Positions 16,925-25,504 of a stretch of DNA of 31,272 nt are shown here, in pieces. The position numbers were made by a program, and so were the translations under genes. Within the stretch, counting starts at the first letter, position 1; each line of letters begins with the position of its first letter. Under the pieces are notes generated by a model. The model was given only the letters and a program-made list of their open reading frames with translations, was not told where the DNA came from and ran no database searches. This DNA is from an archaeon (lineage in GTDB: Archaea; Altiarchaeota; Altiarchaeia; JAFGQM01). The stretch is taken from positions 13,495 through 44,766 of the forward strand of contig JAOZPI010000001.1 of the NCBI GenBank assembly GCA_029932835.1, written 5' to 3'.

Positions 16925-18379
16925 TTATCCCTTTATACATACCAAAGGCTTAAGTCTTGCCACCTTCTTGGCGATTCCAGAGAGGTGCATCACATTTACC
17001 ACCTCGTCCACATCCTTGTATGCGCCCGGAGCCTCCTCTGCGACCCCAGACAAGCTATGTCCCCGGATTATTATACCCTTTGTAGACAGATCATTTATCA
17101 GTCTTTCCCCCCTCCATCGCTGCTTTGCCTGTTGTCTGGACATTCTCCGACCTGCGCCGTGACAAGAGCTTCCAAAGGTTTCCTCCATGCCCCGCTCTGT
17201 ACCATGAAGTATGTACGAGTGGGTCCCCATAGTACCCCCGATGAGGACAGGTTGCCCTACTTTCTGATAGGCTTTGGGTATCTCTTTTCGTCCGGGACCA
17301 AACGCGCGAGTTGATCCCTTTCTAAGCACGAGAAGGTCCTTTTCCTCCCCATCTACTCGATGCTTCTCTAATTTTGCTGTATTGTGGCCAACATCGTACA
17401 ACATTTGTATTTCCTCTGGCGGTAGACCAAAGACTCGTTCAAAAGCCTCTCTCGCAAGGTGAGCTATCACCTGCCTATTGGCAAATGCTGTGTTTATACC
17501 ACAATTGACTGCAGAGAAGTACCTCTGCCCCTCGTCACTATTAAACGGAGCACAGACAAGCTCCTTCTCACGTATTGGTATTCCATATTTTTTGCTTGCT
17601 GACTCCAGTATTTTTAGATAGTCGGAACCTATCTGGTGCCCCAAAGCCCTAGACCCGCAGTGAATGGAAATGAGGACCTGGTTTTGACTTAAACCATAGG
17701 CCTCAGCCACTTTTGGATTGGAGATTTCCTCTATATACTGAACCTCAAGGTAGTGGTTTCCGCTCCCGAGGGTCCCTATCTGTTTGAACTGCCTTTGCTT
17801 GGCGCGCATACTCACATTCTGTGGATCCGCCCCCCCAATTTTGCCATGTTCTTCTGTGTATTCCAGATCTTCTCTTAACCCATAACCATGCTCAATAACA
17901 TACTCAGCACCCTTTACCAAGACCTCGTTTATTTCTTCCACGCTGAGTTTTATCTTTCCGGTAGACCCAAGACCTGCTGGAACTATCTCAAAGAGCGCAT
18001 CAGCAAGCTCCGTCTTCTTGGCCTCAACATCCTCCAGAGCCAGAGGAGTTTTGAGTGTTCTGACTCCACAGTTGCAATCAAACCCGACCCCAGCCACGCT
18101 TATGACGCCTGTTTCTGTATCAAAAGCTCCCACACCACCGATTGGAAATCCATATCCAGGATGAACATCACTCATAGCTAGGGACGCTTTTTGTATCCCG
18201 GGGAGGTGTGCAACGTTGATTATCTGCTTCAGCGCATTCCACTCCTTTCCTGCACGAACATCGGCCAAGAGGCGATTCGCTATGTTTTCGTCTGCGTATA
18301 TCCTTCCCGGCACTAGCATTGATCCCGTTTTTGGGATCTCCCAGACGTAGTCCGATATCTTGTTTAGCTCTATCCTCAT
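16925..18379 (-). CDS. rtcB: RNA-splicing ligase RtcB
   Basis: RtcB joins tRNA halves after intron removal, ligating a 2',3'-cyclic phosphate or 3'-phosphate to a 5'-OH with GTP and Mn2+. The 484-residue protein has no intein. Visible motifs are DVHPGYGFPIGG (71-82), GFDCNCGVR (99-107; C104 is the expected metal ligand), 'LGSGNHYLEV', 'HCGSRALGHQ', and the guanylated histidine region SSCHGAGRRMSR. The cysteine two places before the metal ligand is an unusual variation of the common GFDINCG. It lies 13 bases downstream of archease, the RtcB activator. An intron-containing initiator tRNA at 29576-29680 is a likely substrate. Confidence 0.97.
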   Translation of the reverse strand: MRIELNKISDYVWEIPKTGSMLVPGRIYADENIANRLLADVRAGKEWNALKQIINVAHLPGIQKASLAMSDVHPGYGFPIGGVGAFDTETGVISVAGVGFDCNCGVRTLKTPLALEDVEAKKTELADALFEIVPAGLGSTGKIKLSVEEINEVLVKGAEYVIEHGYGLREDLEYTEEHGKIGGADPQNVSMRAKQRQFKQIGTLGSGNHYLEVQYIEEISNPKVAEAYGLSQNQVLISIHCGSRALGHQIGSDYLKILESASKKYGIPIREKELVCAPFNSDEGQRYFSAVNCGINTAFANRQVIAHLAREAFERVFGLPPEEIQMLYDVGHNTAKLEKHRVDGEEKDLLVLRKGSTRAFGPGRKEIPKAYQKVGQPVLIGGTMGTHSYILHGTERGMEETFGSSCHGAGRRMSRQQAKQRWRGERLINDLSTKGIIIRGHSLSGVAEEAPGAYKDVDEVVNVMHLSGIAKKVARLKPLVCIKG

Positions 18380-18392
18380 TGTTGATCTTTAG

Positions 18393-18815
18393 TTATAGAT
18401 CCAAAACACAACGCAGGTTGTGGGTTCCACCTGCCTTCCAATACTTTAATCCTGAGTATGTAGCAGCCTTAACCTCGGTTTTGATATTGTGCTTTTCTGA
18501 ACGAAGAGGTTCTCCTTTGGCTGTCCCATGAAGGAGGTAGCCCTCCTTGCCCCTAGCTATCCTCACCCCAAAATTAGAGAACACATTTCCTGTGGTGTCC
18601 ATTAGGAGCAAGAGCTCATTTAAGAACTCTGTGAAAAGGGAGGGAATATCAGGAGCTGATACCTCCACCGAGATCGATTTTATAGGTTCCACGGTGTTGA
18701 TATCTACCATTAGATTGAACATTGCCTTCGCTCCTTCGCAAAACGCCTCCTCTAGACTCCTTCCCGAGGCCCATATTCCGATATCTGCCTCATGGTCCAA
18801 GTATTTAAAGGCCAT
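18393..18815 (-). CDS. Archease (RtcB activator)
   Basis: Archease speeds RtcB guanylylation and multiple turnover. This 140-residue protein has the N-terminal DHEADIGI metal-binding motif (7-14), a central helix pair with LFTEFLNELLLLMDT, the C-terminal 'IKTEVKAATYSGLK' stretch and a terminal acidic residue (VLDL). The length is typical. It is placed directly upstream of rtcB, as in many archaea, and six bases after the stop of the Lon-like ATPase. The operon arrangement suggests joint production of ligase and activator. Confidence 0.95.
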   Translation of the reverse strand: MAFKYLDHEADIGIWASGRSLEEAFCEGAKAMFNLMVDINTVEPIKSISVEVSAPDIPSLFTEFLNELLLLMDTTGNVFSNFGVRIARGKEGYLLHGTAKGEPLRSEKHNIKTEVKAATYSGLKYWKAGGTHNLRCVLDL

Positions 18816-18821
18816 AGGAAA

Positions 18822-20279
18822 TTAGGCGTATCCCTTTGCACTCTTCTCATTAGAGATAATATGAGAACTAGAATGATCCTTTGCTTGCCCTCTCCAGATG
18901 TTACCATATTTATCCACTAACTGTTGCTCCACGCTTCTGGAATTCTTTATAGCTCCTCTTATATGCTTTGGTTCAATAAATTGACTCCCCTCCAGCTTTG
19001 CTAGGTCCCCGGCTAGTCGTATGACCCCCCCAAGGTCCCGAAGGCGCAATGTGAGAGCATTTCTAACATCATCCACCTCATATGCCCTTTTTTCAGCCTC
19101 TTTTATAAGTTCCTCTACAGCCCCTCGAGTGCCGTGTGGTATCCTGGCATCCAAGATGACCTCCTGAGCAAAGAACTGGGCCAACTTTTCTATATTCTGC
19201 TTTGTTTTTGACATAGTCGTCTCAAGAAGGACCTCATAGCCAGATCCCAATATTCTGGATCTCAGGGGAGGGAGGATGTCGCCCAGATCATTTGTATTGC
19301 AGGCTCCAACAAAAATGAAGTCGCAGGGGACACGAGCCACCTTGACCATTGCTCCTGAGGATGTTGGGTTCATGCCACTGATTGGAAAGTATTTATCCTG
19401 CATAGCAGTAAGGAGGTGGTGCTGCAGTTTCCCCAACTGTGGCAACTCGTCTATAAAAAGAATCCCTTCATGCGCTTCGTGTATGGCACCTGGGACAACC
19501 CTTTGGTATGGGGGCGTCCCCCCTGCTTCAGGCATCCCGCCCCATGGATCATGGCGAACATCACCCAGAAGCTCTGTTTCAGACGCCCCAGTGGCCTGAA
19601 CAAAGGTGTTCCTCTTTAGAGGCACCAAAACCTTGCTTTTTTTCAACTTTTCAAGCCTTGTAAGGCTTTTAAACGCCTCGCTGTCCAAAACCCGGACCTT
19701 CATTCCTCCTGCCCTCTGGTATATTACTATTTCTTCCCTTCCAGTCTCGTCTATTTCAGTAACATGAACCTCCTCCTCTGGGTAGTAGGACTCAACATTA
19801 AATACCTGGGAAAGCAGATCAGAAAATGGAGAACTCTGCTCTCTCTCGTTGAGTTTGAATTCTCCACACTCTGGGCATATCGCCTCATCACTCGAACTCA
19901 TAGCACCACACTTGGAGCATCTGAATCCCAAGCGCTCGGAAACAAATGGGGGAACTTGCTCTGGAGAGACTATTTTCCCTTGTGCCTTTTTTTCAATTAC
20001 TTCGTGCTCTCGTATGTCCTTTGCTGTCCTGACAAAAACGAACGGTCGCTCTGGATGTTGTGGATTATGCGCTACAACAACTTCCTGAGTTGGTTTTTGG
20101 ACATAATAGGCCATCGCCTTTGCAAGCATGCTCTTGCCAATACCAGGCGGTCCAACAAGGAGAAGATGGCGTCTCTGTCTTGCAGCTATTCTGGCAATTT
20201 CTACCGCTTTGTCCTGACCTATGATCATTCCCAGAGGATCCTTTGGCAGTGGAACCTCTGATGTGTTGTCAAAATCCAT
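18822..20279 (-). CDS. Lon-like (LonB-type) AAA+ ATPase without a protease domain, with zinc-ribbon insertion
   Basis: The protein has 485 residues from the ATG at 20279; the longer frame to 20390 overlaps dnaG and adds no family sequence. It matches the AAA+ part of archaeal LonB: 'PLPKDPLGMIIGQDKAVEIAR' (11-31), Walker A GPPGIGKS (43-50), Walker B ILFIDE (273-278), 'LLTAMQDKYFPISG', the sensor region GACNTNDL and arginine finger PPLRSRI. Two features differ from LonB. The insertion that carries membrane helices in LonB is here a soluble segment with a zinc ribbon (C121, C124, C135, C138). The chain ends after the AAA+ lid region, so the S16 Ser-Lys protease domain is absent. The function is unknown; a remodelling ATPase is inferred. 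It sits between dnaG and archease-rtcB. Confidence 0.8.
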   Translation of the reverse strand: MDFDNTSEVPLPKDPLGMIIGQDKAVEIARIAARQRRHLLLVGPPGIGKSMLAKAMAYYVQKPTQEVVVAHNPQHPERPFVFVRTAKDIREHEVIEKKAQGKIVSPEQVPPFVSERLGFRCSKCGAMSSSDEAICPECGEFKLNEREQSSPFSDLLSQVFNVESYYPEEEVHVTEIDETGREEIVIYQRAGGMKVRVLDSEAFKSLTRLEKLKKSKVLVPLKRNTFVQATGASETELLGDVRHDPWGGMPEAGGTPPYQRVVPGAIHEAHEGILFIDELPQLGKLQHHLLTAMQDKYFPISGMNPTSSGAMVKVARVPCDFIFVGACNTNDLGDILPPLRSRILGSGYEVLLETTMSKTKQNIEKLAQFFAQEVILDARIPHGTRGAVEELIKEAEKRAYEVDDVRNALTLRLRDLGGVIRLAGDLAKLEGSQFIEPKHIRGAIKNSRSVEQQLVDKYGNIWRGQAKDHSSSHIISNEKSAKGYA

Positions 20280-20325
20280 ATTCAGGGTTTTCCAGTACCC
20301 TATTAGGGGGTTATCTATTAAAACG

Positions 20326-21645
20326 TTAAAACTTTGTAACAATAGACTTCCCTTCAGGCGGTCTGAGATCCCCAGCTGTCGTAATCCCAACTATGTATTT
20401 GCTGTTCTTTGCCAGATCCAGCAGGTCATTGTTTATGATGTCGTCTACAATCACCGCCACAGCCTTCTTCACCTCTCTTGTCTTTTTGAGGTTCTCTAAG
20501 GGCACCCTCTTTATCTCTTTTAGATTTTCGTCGAGAAGGAGCGCCTCTTTTTTCAGTCCGGATAATTTTTCCAGCAAGAGCTCCTCCTGAGATGGACGCG
20601 AGGATTCAGATCCCCGATTCCTAGAATGCAATCTCGTCTTGTCTCTTTGGTCGTAGGTTCTCTGGGAGCGTCCCTGTATCTCTCTTCTTCCGACTCGGTG
20701 GTCCCTCGTAGTGGATCGTGATCCCCTCCGTACACTCTTTCCCTCTGAGGCAGTTGCTTTTTTAGTCGGAGCGGTCCTCCGCGTTTCCCTTTGGCGAGAC
20801 GCACCAGAAGCTTCTTTTGATAGCTCTGAGAACACCTCATCTGCAGGCCTTTTCTTTCTGAGAGCCATAATGAGCTCCTTTCTAGTCAGACCCTCCACCT
20901 CTCTACCAACCGGGGCTCTTGCTACATAATTTATGTACACCCCAGCATTTTTGAGAGATTTTAGTATAAGGTCTCCACCACGATCCCCGTCCACAAAAGC
21001 TGTGACTGTTTTTCCTCTGGTAATTGCTTCTATCTCAGGGGGTATCTTGATACCGCCCACTGCTATTGCATTCTTTACACCATTTCTCAAGAGATTTAGG
21101 ACATCGGCTCTTCCCTCCACTATGATAACATTATCACTGGTGGCCACTGCTGGCCCCGCATCCAACCCCTTTAACTTTACTATTCCCTCTTCTCTTACAT
21201 CCTCTCGCAGCTCTTCTGTTATCTCTTTTACATCTGGGAGTTCTGAAGACATAAACGTTTTTAGTATGTTTCGTGCCCTTTCCACTATTGCCTTCCGCTT
21301 GTCTTCCCGAACGTCCTCAACCTTAACTATCCGAAATTTTGCGTCGCATGGGCCCACCCGCGTTATTGTCTCTACGCCAGCCGCGATAATAGAGGTCTCA
21401 ACCATATCCAAACTTGATGGTATCTTTATTTTTGCTCTTGTAACCCCGTCTTTTGTTTTTAGTTCTGCATCTATCCTTCCTATTCTGCCTGACTTCTGCA
21501 GTTCTCGGAGATCCAAATCCTCACCAAGAAGGCCTTCTGTTTGCCCAAAAATTGCTCCTATTAGATCTGGCTTTTCTATCAATCCATTTGCCTCAACTTC
21601 AGCATGTATAATATATTTTATAATATCTACAGGTGCTTTACTCAT
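20326..21645 (-). CDS. dnaG: DnaG-like protein (archaeal, TOPRIM; exosome-associated)
   Basis: This 439-residue protein shows the archaeal DnaG family layout. The N-terminal part is 'KYIIHAEVEANGLIEKPDLIGAIFGQTEGLLG' in register with the family (from about 10). A TOPRIM domain follows with E177 (IIVEGRADV) and D219/D221 (AFVDGDRGG), then a low-complexity Arg/Ser/Thr-rich linker (about 275-350) and a C-terminal domain. In archaea this protein is a stable part of the RNA exosome and helps target poly(A); a primer-synthesis role has also been proposed. Its start overlaps the DUF167 gene by four bases. Confidence 0.95.
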   Translation of the reverse strand: MSKAPVDIIKYIIHAEVEANGLIEKPDLIGAIFGQTEGLLGEDLDLRELQKSGRIGRIDAELKTKDGVTRAKIKIPSSLDMVETSIIAAGVETITRVGPCDAKFRIVKVEDVREDKRKAIVERARNILKTFMSSELPDVKEITEELREDVREEGIVKLKGLDAGPAVATSDNVIIVEGRADVLNLLRNGVKNAIAVGGIKIPPEIEAITRGKTVTAFVDGDRGGDLILKSLKNAGVYINYVARAPVGREVEGLTRKELIMALRKKRPADEVFSELSKEASGASRQRETRRTAPTKKATASEGKSVRRGSRSTTRDHRVGRREIQGRSQRTYDQRDKTRLHSRNRGSESSRPSQEELLLEKLSGLKKEALLLDENLKEIKRVPLENLKKTREVKKAVAVIVDDIINNDLLDLAKNSKYIVGITTAGDLRPPEGKSIVTKF

Positions 21646-21983
21646 TTTATTTCCTCCTTTATTTTACTTAAGAGATCCCCAAGGGATACACCGAGAACAA
21701 GCACTTCCTTCTCTCTTGATTTCTCTCCCTTTACTATGATGGCCTCTCTCCCAAATCTGGAAGTAAAGTATTCCAAGATTGAACGATTAGCCTTATTCTT
21801 CTCAGCTTGTTTCTTTGTCTTGAATCTGATTCTTTTCTTCCAAGGGTCAAACCCGGCGATACCTGTTGTAGCAGCTCCAGGCACAACCAAAAGCCGCACG
21901 ATAACGCCTTTCTCGACTTCCCTTAGGGCATCATCCAACATTATGAGATGAAAGTAACCCCCCTCTTTAACTCTCAATCTCAT
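21642..21983 (-). CDS. DUF167 / UPF0235 (YggU-like) family protein
   Basis: This protein of 113 residues or fewer has the family features: a 'VIVRLLVVPGAATTGIAGFDPWKKRIRFKT' type strand segment, a 'KNKANRSILEYF' helix that matches the usual GKAN-motif helix, then 'IIVKGEKSREKEV'. The family is widely conserved and its function is not established. An internal ATG (M15) would give a core closer to the usual length of about 100. It overlaps dnaG by four bases in an ATGA, which suggests translational coupling. Confidence 0.75.
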   Translation of the reverse strand: MRLRVKEGGYFHLIMLDDALREVEKGVIVRLLVVPGAATTGIAGFDPWKKRIRFKTKKQAEKNKANRSILEYFTSRFGREAIIVKGEKSREKEVLVLGVSLGDLLSKIKEEIK

Positions 21984-22317
21984 TGCGTGCTGTTAGCACC
22001 CTTGACTGAGTTGACCCAAGAGGGGGCTTCTGTGCCGCATTGTGTTGTAGATCCCTCATCTTTTGAAGCAGCAGAAATCAGGATTACGCCTCAATGCGAC
22101 ACACGTAATTGAAGTTAAGGATTTAAAAACCTGAGCTTGGCTGAACAGAAGGTATATGTCTCTATCAGTGCTCATAAGGTTCATCATTCTTCCCACCGCC
22201 TCATTGAGTAAGGCAAGCGGGATGTCAGTGGTTGTTCGCTTCATCACCACCCTATTTATTATGAGTAAGGATAAAATTAGGATGTAGATCAAAATTGAGA
22301 TATCCCCGAGGTGAAAG
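21984..22317. other. 334-base intergenic region between DUF167 (-) and the M20 peptidase (+)
   Basis: This region holds regulatory signals for both divergent genes. On the minus strand GTTTTTAAAT (22121-22130) is a strong TATA candidate, predicting a leader of about 110 bases before DUF167. That leader contains several short inverted repeats (ATTACG/CGTAAT near 22084-22110; TTCTG/CAGAA near 22025-22076; GTGC/GCAC near 21984-21999). On the plus strand CTATTTATTATG (22252-22263) is a TATA candidate for the peptidase. A 62-codon minus frame (22247 down to 22059) covers the same DNA; its status is open. Confidence 0.45.
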
Positions 22318-23460
22318 ATGGTAAATCGCGAGAGACTCATAAGAACCACACAAGAGCTAATCCAGATACCCAGCCCTACGGGAGAGGAAAGGGAGATTGG
22401 AAAGTATGTAAAAGCAGAGCTAGAGGCAGAAGGAATTAACGCAGAGAGAGACGAGGTCGGTAACGTGTACGCAGTAGTAGGGGAGGGGGAAAGATCCATT
22501 ATGCTAAACGCTCACCTAGACACAGTACCACCTCAAGGATATAAAGAGGACCCGTATGGCGGGATAGTAAAAGGAAACAAGATTATCGGACTTGGAGCTT
22601 CTGACTGCAAATCAGGGGTTGCATCAATGTTGGAAATAGCACGCAGTGTTAATGAAAACGAGCTTGGGGGGAGGCTCATCCTCGCATTCAGTGTTGCAGA
22701 GGAGGGGGTACTGAAGGGAAAGAAATATCCAAAAGGCAGTATGTACGCTGTTGAGAGGTATTCGGCTGATGGATGTGTGGTTCTTGAACCAACTATGTAC
22801 AATGGAGTGCCAAGGATATCGGGGGGGTGCAGAGGGCGTATGATACTGGAAATTGACGTAAAGGGAAAGAGTGCGCACTCCTCGAGACCAAAGAGCGGGA
22901 AAAACGCAATAGAAGAAGCAATGAAGCTTGTGAAGAGGCTGAAGGATCATGAACTCCTAAAGGGGCGTTATTTTGGGGATGCGCTTGAGGAAACCCTCTC
23001 CATAGTCCGTATAGAGAGCAACTCCCCTGCTACCAATATAATTCCCTCTTTATGCAGTATAACTGTTGATTACAGGACGTTGCCGGGAAGAGAAGGCGTG
23101 AAAGAGGAAATAAAACGAGCTGTGAGAGACTCTGGGGTCAAAGCAGATGTGCGAATTCCATATTTTTCTCCAGGCTATGTTCTGGATGCGAAGTCCAGGT
23201 TTCTTCAGATATTTTATGAGAGTGTTAAACGAAGTTTTGACATGAATCCCAAGTTAATGGTCGCACTAGGACGGGCGGATTCAGAGTATTTTTATCGCAA
23301 GGAGATACCTGCTGTGATATTTGGACCAGGGGAGAATGACCAGTGTCACAAACCGGATGAATATGTGCTAATCCCTGGAATGGTGAAAGCCACAAATACC
23401 GTGCTGGGATTTGTAAAGAGTTTTTTGGGAAGAGAGACAGATAGGGTTGGGAGTACGTGA
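22318..23460 (+). CDS. M20 family zinc metallopeptidase (ArgE/DapE/carboxypeptidase-like)
   Basis: This 380-residue enzyme belongs to the family that cleaves N-acyl amino acids or short peptides with a two-zinc centre. Ligand and catalytic positions are visible: H66 and D68 in NAHLDTVP, D96 in GLGASDCKSG, E128-E129 in AEEG, E157 in VLEPT, and a C-terminal histidine in DQCHKPDEYV. The dimerisation insert (about 170-280) is present. Substrate cannot be assigned; LysK/ArgE-like deacylase, DapE-like desuccinylase or dipeptidase are all possible. A GAGGTG six bases before the ATG supports the start. Confidence 0.88.
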   Translation: MVNRERLIRTTQELIQIPSPTGEEREIGKYVKAELEAEGINAERDEVGNVYAVVGEGERSIMLNAHLDTVPPQGYKEDPYGGIVKGNKIIGLGASDCKSGVASMLEIARSVNENELGGRLILAFSVAEEGVLKGKKYPKGSMYAVERYSADGCVVLEPTMYNGVPRISGGCRGRMILEIDVKGKSAHSSRPKSGKNAIEEAMKLVKRLKDHELLKGRYFGDALEETLSIVRIESNSPATNIIPSLCSITVDYRTLPGREGVKEEIKRAVRDSGVKADVRIPYFSPGYVLDAKSRFLQIFYESVKRSFDMNPKLMVALGRADSEYFYRKEIPAVIFGPGENDQCHKPDEYVLIPGMVKATNTVLGFVKSFLGRETDRVGST

Positions 23461-23500
23461 GGGGTGGCAGAGCTGTGGTTTGGACACAGAGGGAGAGGCC

Positions 23501-24916
23501 CTAGAGCCAACGGCGATCCCCCTCGCTAAGGGATCCCATAAGGTCGCGAGTGTTTATTATGTCGGATTTTAATCTTGAGGAGTAGTAAAGAACTATCTCT
23601 CTCAGTATGTTCTCCGGAAGTTCTGCCTTGGTTGTATAACCCCTCTTTCGTATCATGTCCAAAATGTGGTCTGATGTGGTCTTTCTCTTCCTTAGCATCC
23701 GTTGAACAGGCCTAAGGGCGGGGACATACTTTGGGTTTACAAACTTCATAGAAAGAGAAAGGAATTCTCTGCAATAGTCATAGACACGCTGACTGTCAAA
23801 ACCATTCCAAGCTGCCTCCCTCTGAAGAACCGTGCTGAGGTACCAAAATGGGGGGACGTATATTCGGTCTGGATCTCCCTCGTATTTGAAGGGATGCTTA
23901 ATGGCTAGACTATCGGGCACCACCATTATCTCTCTTCTCTGGATTCCTCGGAGGACATACTTCATAAGGATCGCCACTGCCATAAGGACAGAGGGGAGAT
24001 TCATGTCCATTCCACGCATCTCAATGGATCCCACTTTGTTTATCTTAACTGGAGACCAGTTGAAGTCGAGCTTGTTCTTTGAGGCAAGATCCTTCGTGTC
24101 CCCTCCTTTTTCTCTTACGATGCTCTTCCAGATCCTTGCCCTTTTCTCTACAAGATCCAGTAGTTCTTCGTAGGTTATTTTGTAGTTTGGGAGAGCACCA
24201 AACATAGGATAGGAGGAGTAAAGACCCTCATAATTTAACGCATCACCCCCTCTGTAAACAAGAAGTCTGCTGTCCTTTGCAAGATAACGACCTTGGAAGA
24301 TTGGGGAGGATTGGGTAAGCGCTGTAACCACTGGATCAGCAGCTATGGCGAGGTTGTATGAGTTTAATGTTTTTTGCTTCTCCGATCGCAGGGCATGATC
24401 CACTAAATGGCGATCTTCATAGCTGAATATCCCCTTCGGAAGGGAGTAATGAAAGTGAAATCCAGCACACATCCCAGCATAGTTCCACTTTTTTCTCCCA
24501 AATATCTTTTTCTTTAGACCGTACCATCCCTCCGTCCTCATAGCAGGCTCGTACTTATACGGGTACATGGCCAATGGGAAAAAACGGAGATCAAAGTGCT
24601 CAGCTGCCTCAAGGACGTGGAGCATATCGTTCATGAACTCTAGGGCAACGTTTCTAACATAAATACGGGGATAGACACCCATCTCTATATGAGAGAGAGA
24701 ACACTCTTTAACCACTATCTCCTTTCCCTTGTTTGGCATATTTTCAGCGTATTTGAGTACTCTGTCTGCGTCTGTTGAAATCCTACCGTCATTATCCACC
24801 AACAAAAACTCAACCTCAAACCCTGTTTTTGACCTTTCAGGCTCCTTCTTCTGTCTTGTACTACCAATAATTTCACGCTTTTTTCTCACCCTCGTAAGAA
24901 GGGTATCAAATCCCAT
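23501..24916 (-). CDS. GCS2-type glutamate-cysteine ligase-like carboxylate-amine ligase
   Basis: This 471-residue protein resembles the GCS2 branch of glutamate-cysteine ligases. It has 'TGFEVEFLLVDNDGR' near residue 32, SLSHIEMGVYP with a probable metal-binding glutamate, a GFHFHYSLP motif and 'GSIEMRGMDMNLPSV'. These enzymes join the gamma-carboxyl of glutamate, or another carboxylate, to an amine using ATP. The true substrate here is unknown; gamma-glutamylcysteine is only one option. A clear GGAGGT seven bases before the ATG supports the start. It follows the Sua5/YrdC gene after a spacer that contains a perfect 14-base tandem duplication. Confidence 0.75.
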   Translation of the reverse strand: MGFDTLLTRVRKKREIIGSTRQKKEPERSKTGFEVEFLLVDNDGRISTDADRVLKYAENMPNKGKEIVVKECSLSHIEMGVYPRIYVRNVALEFMNDMLHVLEAAEHFDLRFFPLAMYPYKYEPAMRTEGWYGLKKKIFGRKKWNYAGMCAGFHFHYSLPKGIFSYEDRHLVDHALRSEKQKTLNSYNLAIAADPVVTALTQSSPIFQGRYLAKDSRLLVYRGGDALNYEGLYSSYPMFGALPNYKITYEELLDLVEKRARIWKSIVREKGGDTKDLASKNKLDFNWSPVKINKVGSIEMRGMDMNLPSVLMAVAILMKYVLRGIQRREIMVVPDSLAIKHPFKYEGDPDRIYVPPFWYLSTVLQREAAWNGFDSQRVYDYCREFLSLSMKFVNPKYVPALRPVQRMLRKRKTTSDHILDMIRKRGYTTKAELPENILREIVLYYSSRLKSDIINTRDLMGSLSEGDRRWL

Positions 24917-24927
24917 CTTTTTACCTC

Positions 24928-24955
24928 CATATTTATCGGAGCATATTTATCGGAG
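24928..24955. repeat. Perfect 14-base tandem duplication
   Basis: CATATTTATCGGAG occurs twice in direct succession (24928-24941 and 24942-24955). It spans the Sua5/YrdC stop codon and the spacer up to the ribosome binding site of the next gene. It looks like a recent slippage duplication. Confidence 0.9.
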
Positions 24956-25504
24956 TATCCTCCGTTGCACCAAATCTACAATCATAGACGGCCTGCCGGA
25001 TCCGCACTTCCCTGCATCTATTACAAAATCTACCGCCTCTACGACTTCTTGCGATATGTCATAAACAGTAGCTGGGGGATTAAGTCCCGAGGTATTTGCA
25101 GATGTGGTTATTATGGGTGTATTGGCTGTTCTTATAATCTCCCGTATTGGGCCGTAATCTGGGATCCGAACCCCCACAGTCTCCAGAGGGGAGACAAAAT
25201 CCGGAACTCCCTTCTTAAGAACGACAAAGGTATAGGGACCGGGGAGGTTGTTGGTGAGGATTTCCTTTTCCTGTTGGTCCACAACAACAAAATCCAAGAG
25301 TTGCTCTAAGGAATAAAAAGCGACAGAGAGAGGCTTATTTTTTGGTCTCTTTTTTATTTTAAAGATCCTCTCAACCGCCCCTTCATTAAAGATATTGCAG
25401 CCTATGCCATAAACAGTGTCTGTGGGGTACACAAACACCTCGCCTCTCTTTATCCTCTTTCCAGCTGAATCTAGACTCAGATCCCCTATCTCTATTATCT
25501 CCAT
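24947..25504 (-). CDS. Sua5/YciO/YrdC family protein (threonylcarbamoyl-AMP synthase)
   Basis: The family makes L-threonylcarbamoyl-AMP from threonine, bicarbonate and ATP for the t6A37 modification of ANN-decoding tRNAs. The 185-residue protein has the YrdC-domain signatures YPTDTVYGIGCN, IKKRPKNKPLSV and TTSANTSG. It lacks the extra C-terminal Sua5 domain, so it is a YrdC/TsaC-size version. Its start overlaps the ksgA end by ten bases and has a GGGGAG site at the right spacing. The YciO subgroup, which has a different activity, cannot be excluded. Confidence 0.9.
   Translation of the reverse strand: MEIIEIGDLSLDSAGKRIKRGEVFVYPTDTVYGIGCNIFNEGAVERIFKIKKRPKNKPLSVAFYSLEQLLDFVVVDQQEKEILTNNLPGPYTFVVLKKGVPDFVSPLETVGVRIPDYGPIREIIRTANTPIITTSANTSGLNPPATVYDISQEVVEAVDFVIDAGKCGSGRPSMIVDLVQRRILR

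Noticed and set aside
20933..21739. 268-codon open frame on the plus strand
   Set aside because: It lies antisense to dnaG, which shows clear family motifs; the plus frame has Ser/Thr/Pro-rich composition typical of a shadow frame and no recognisable domain.
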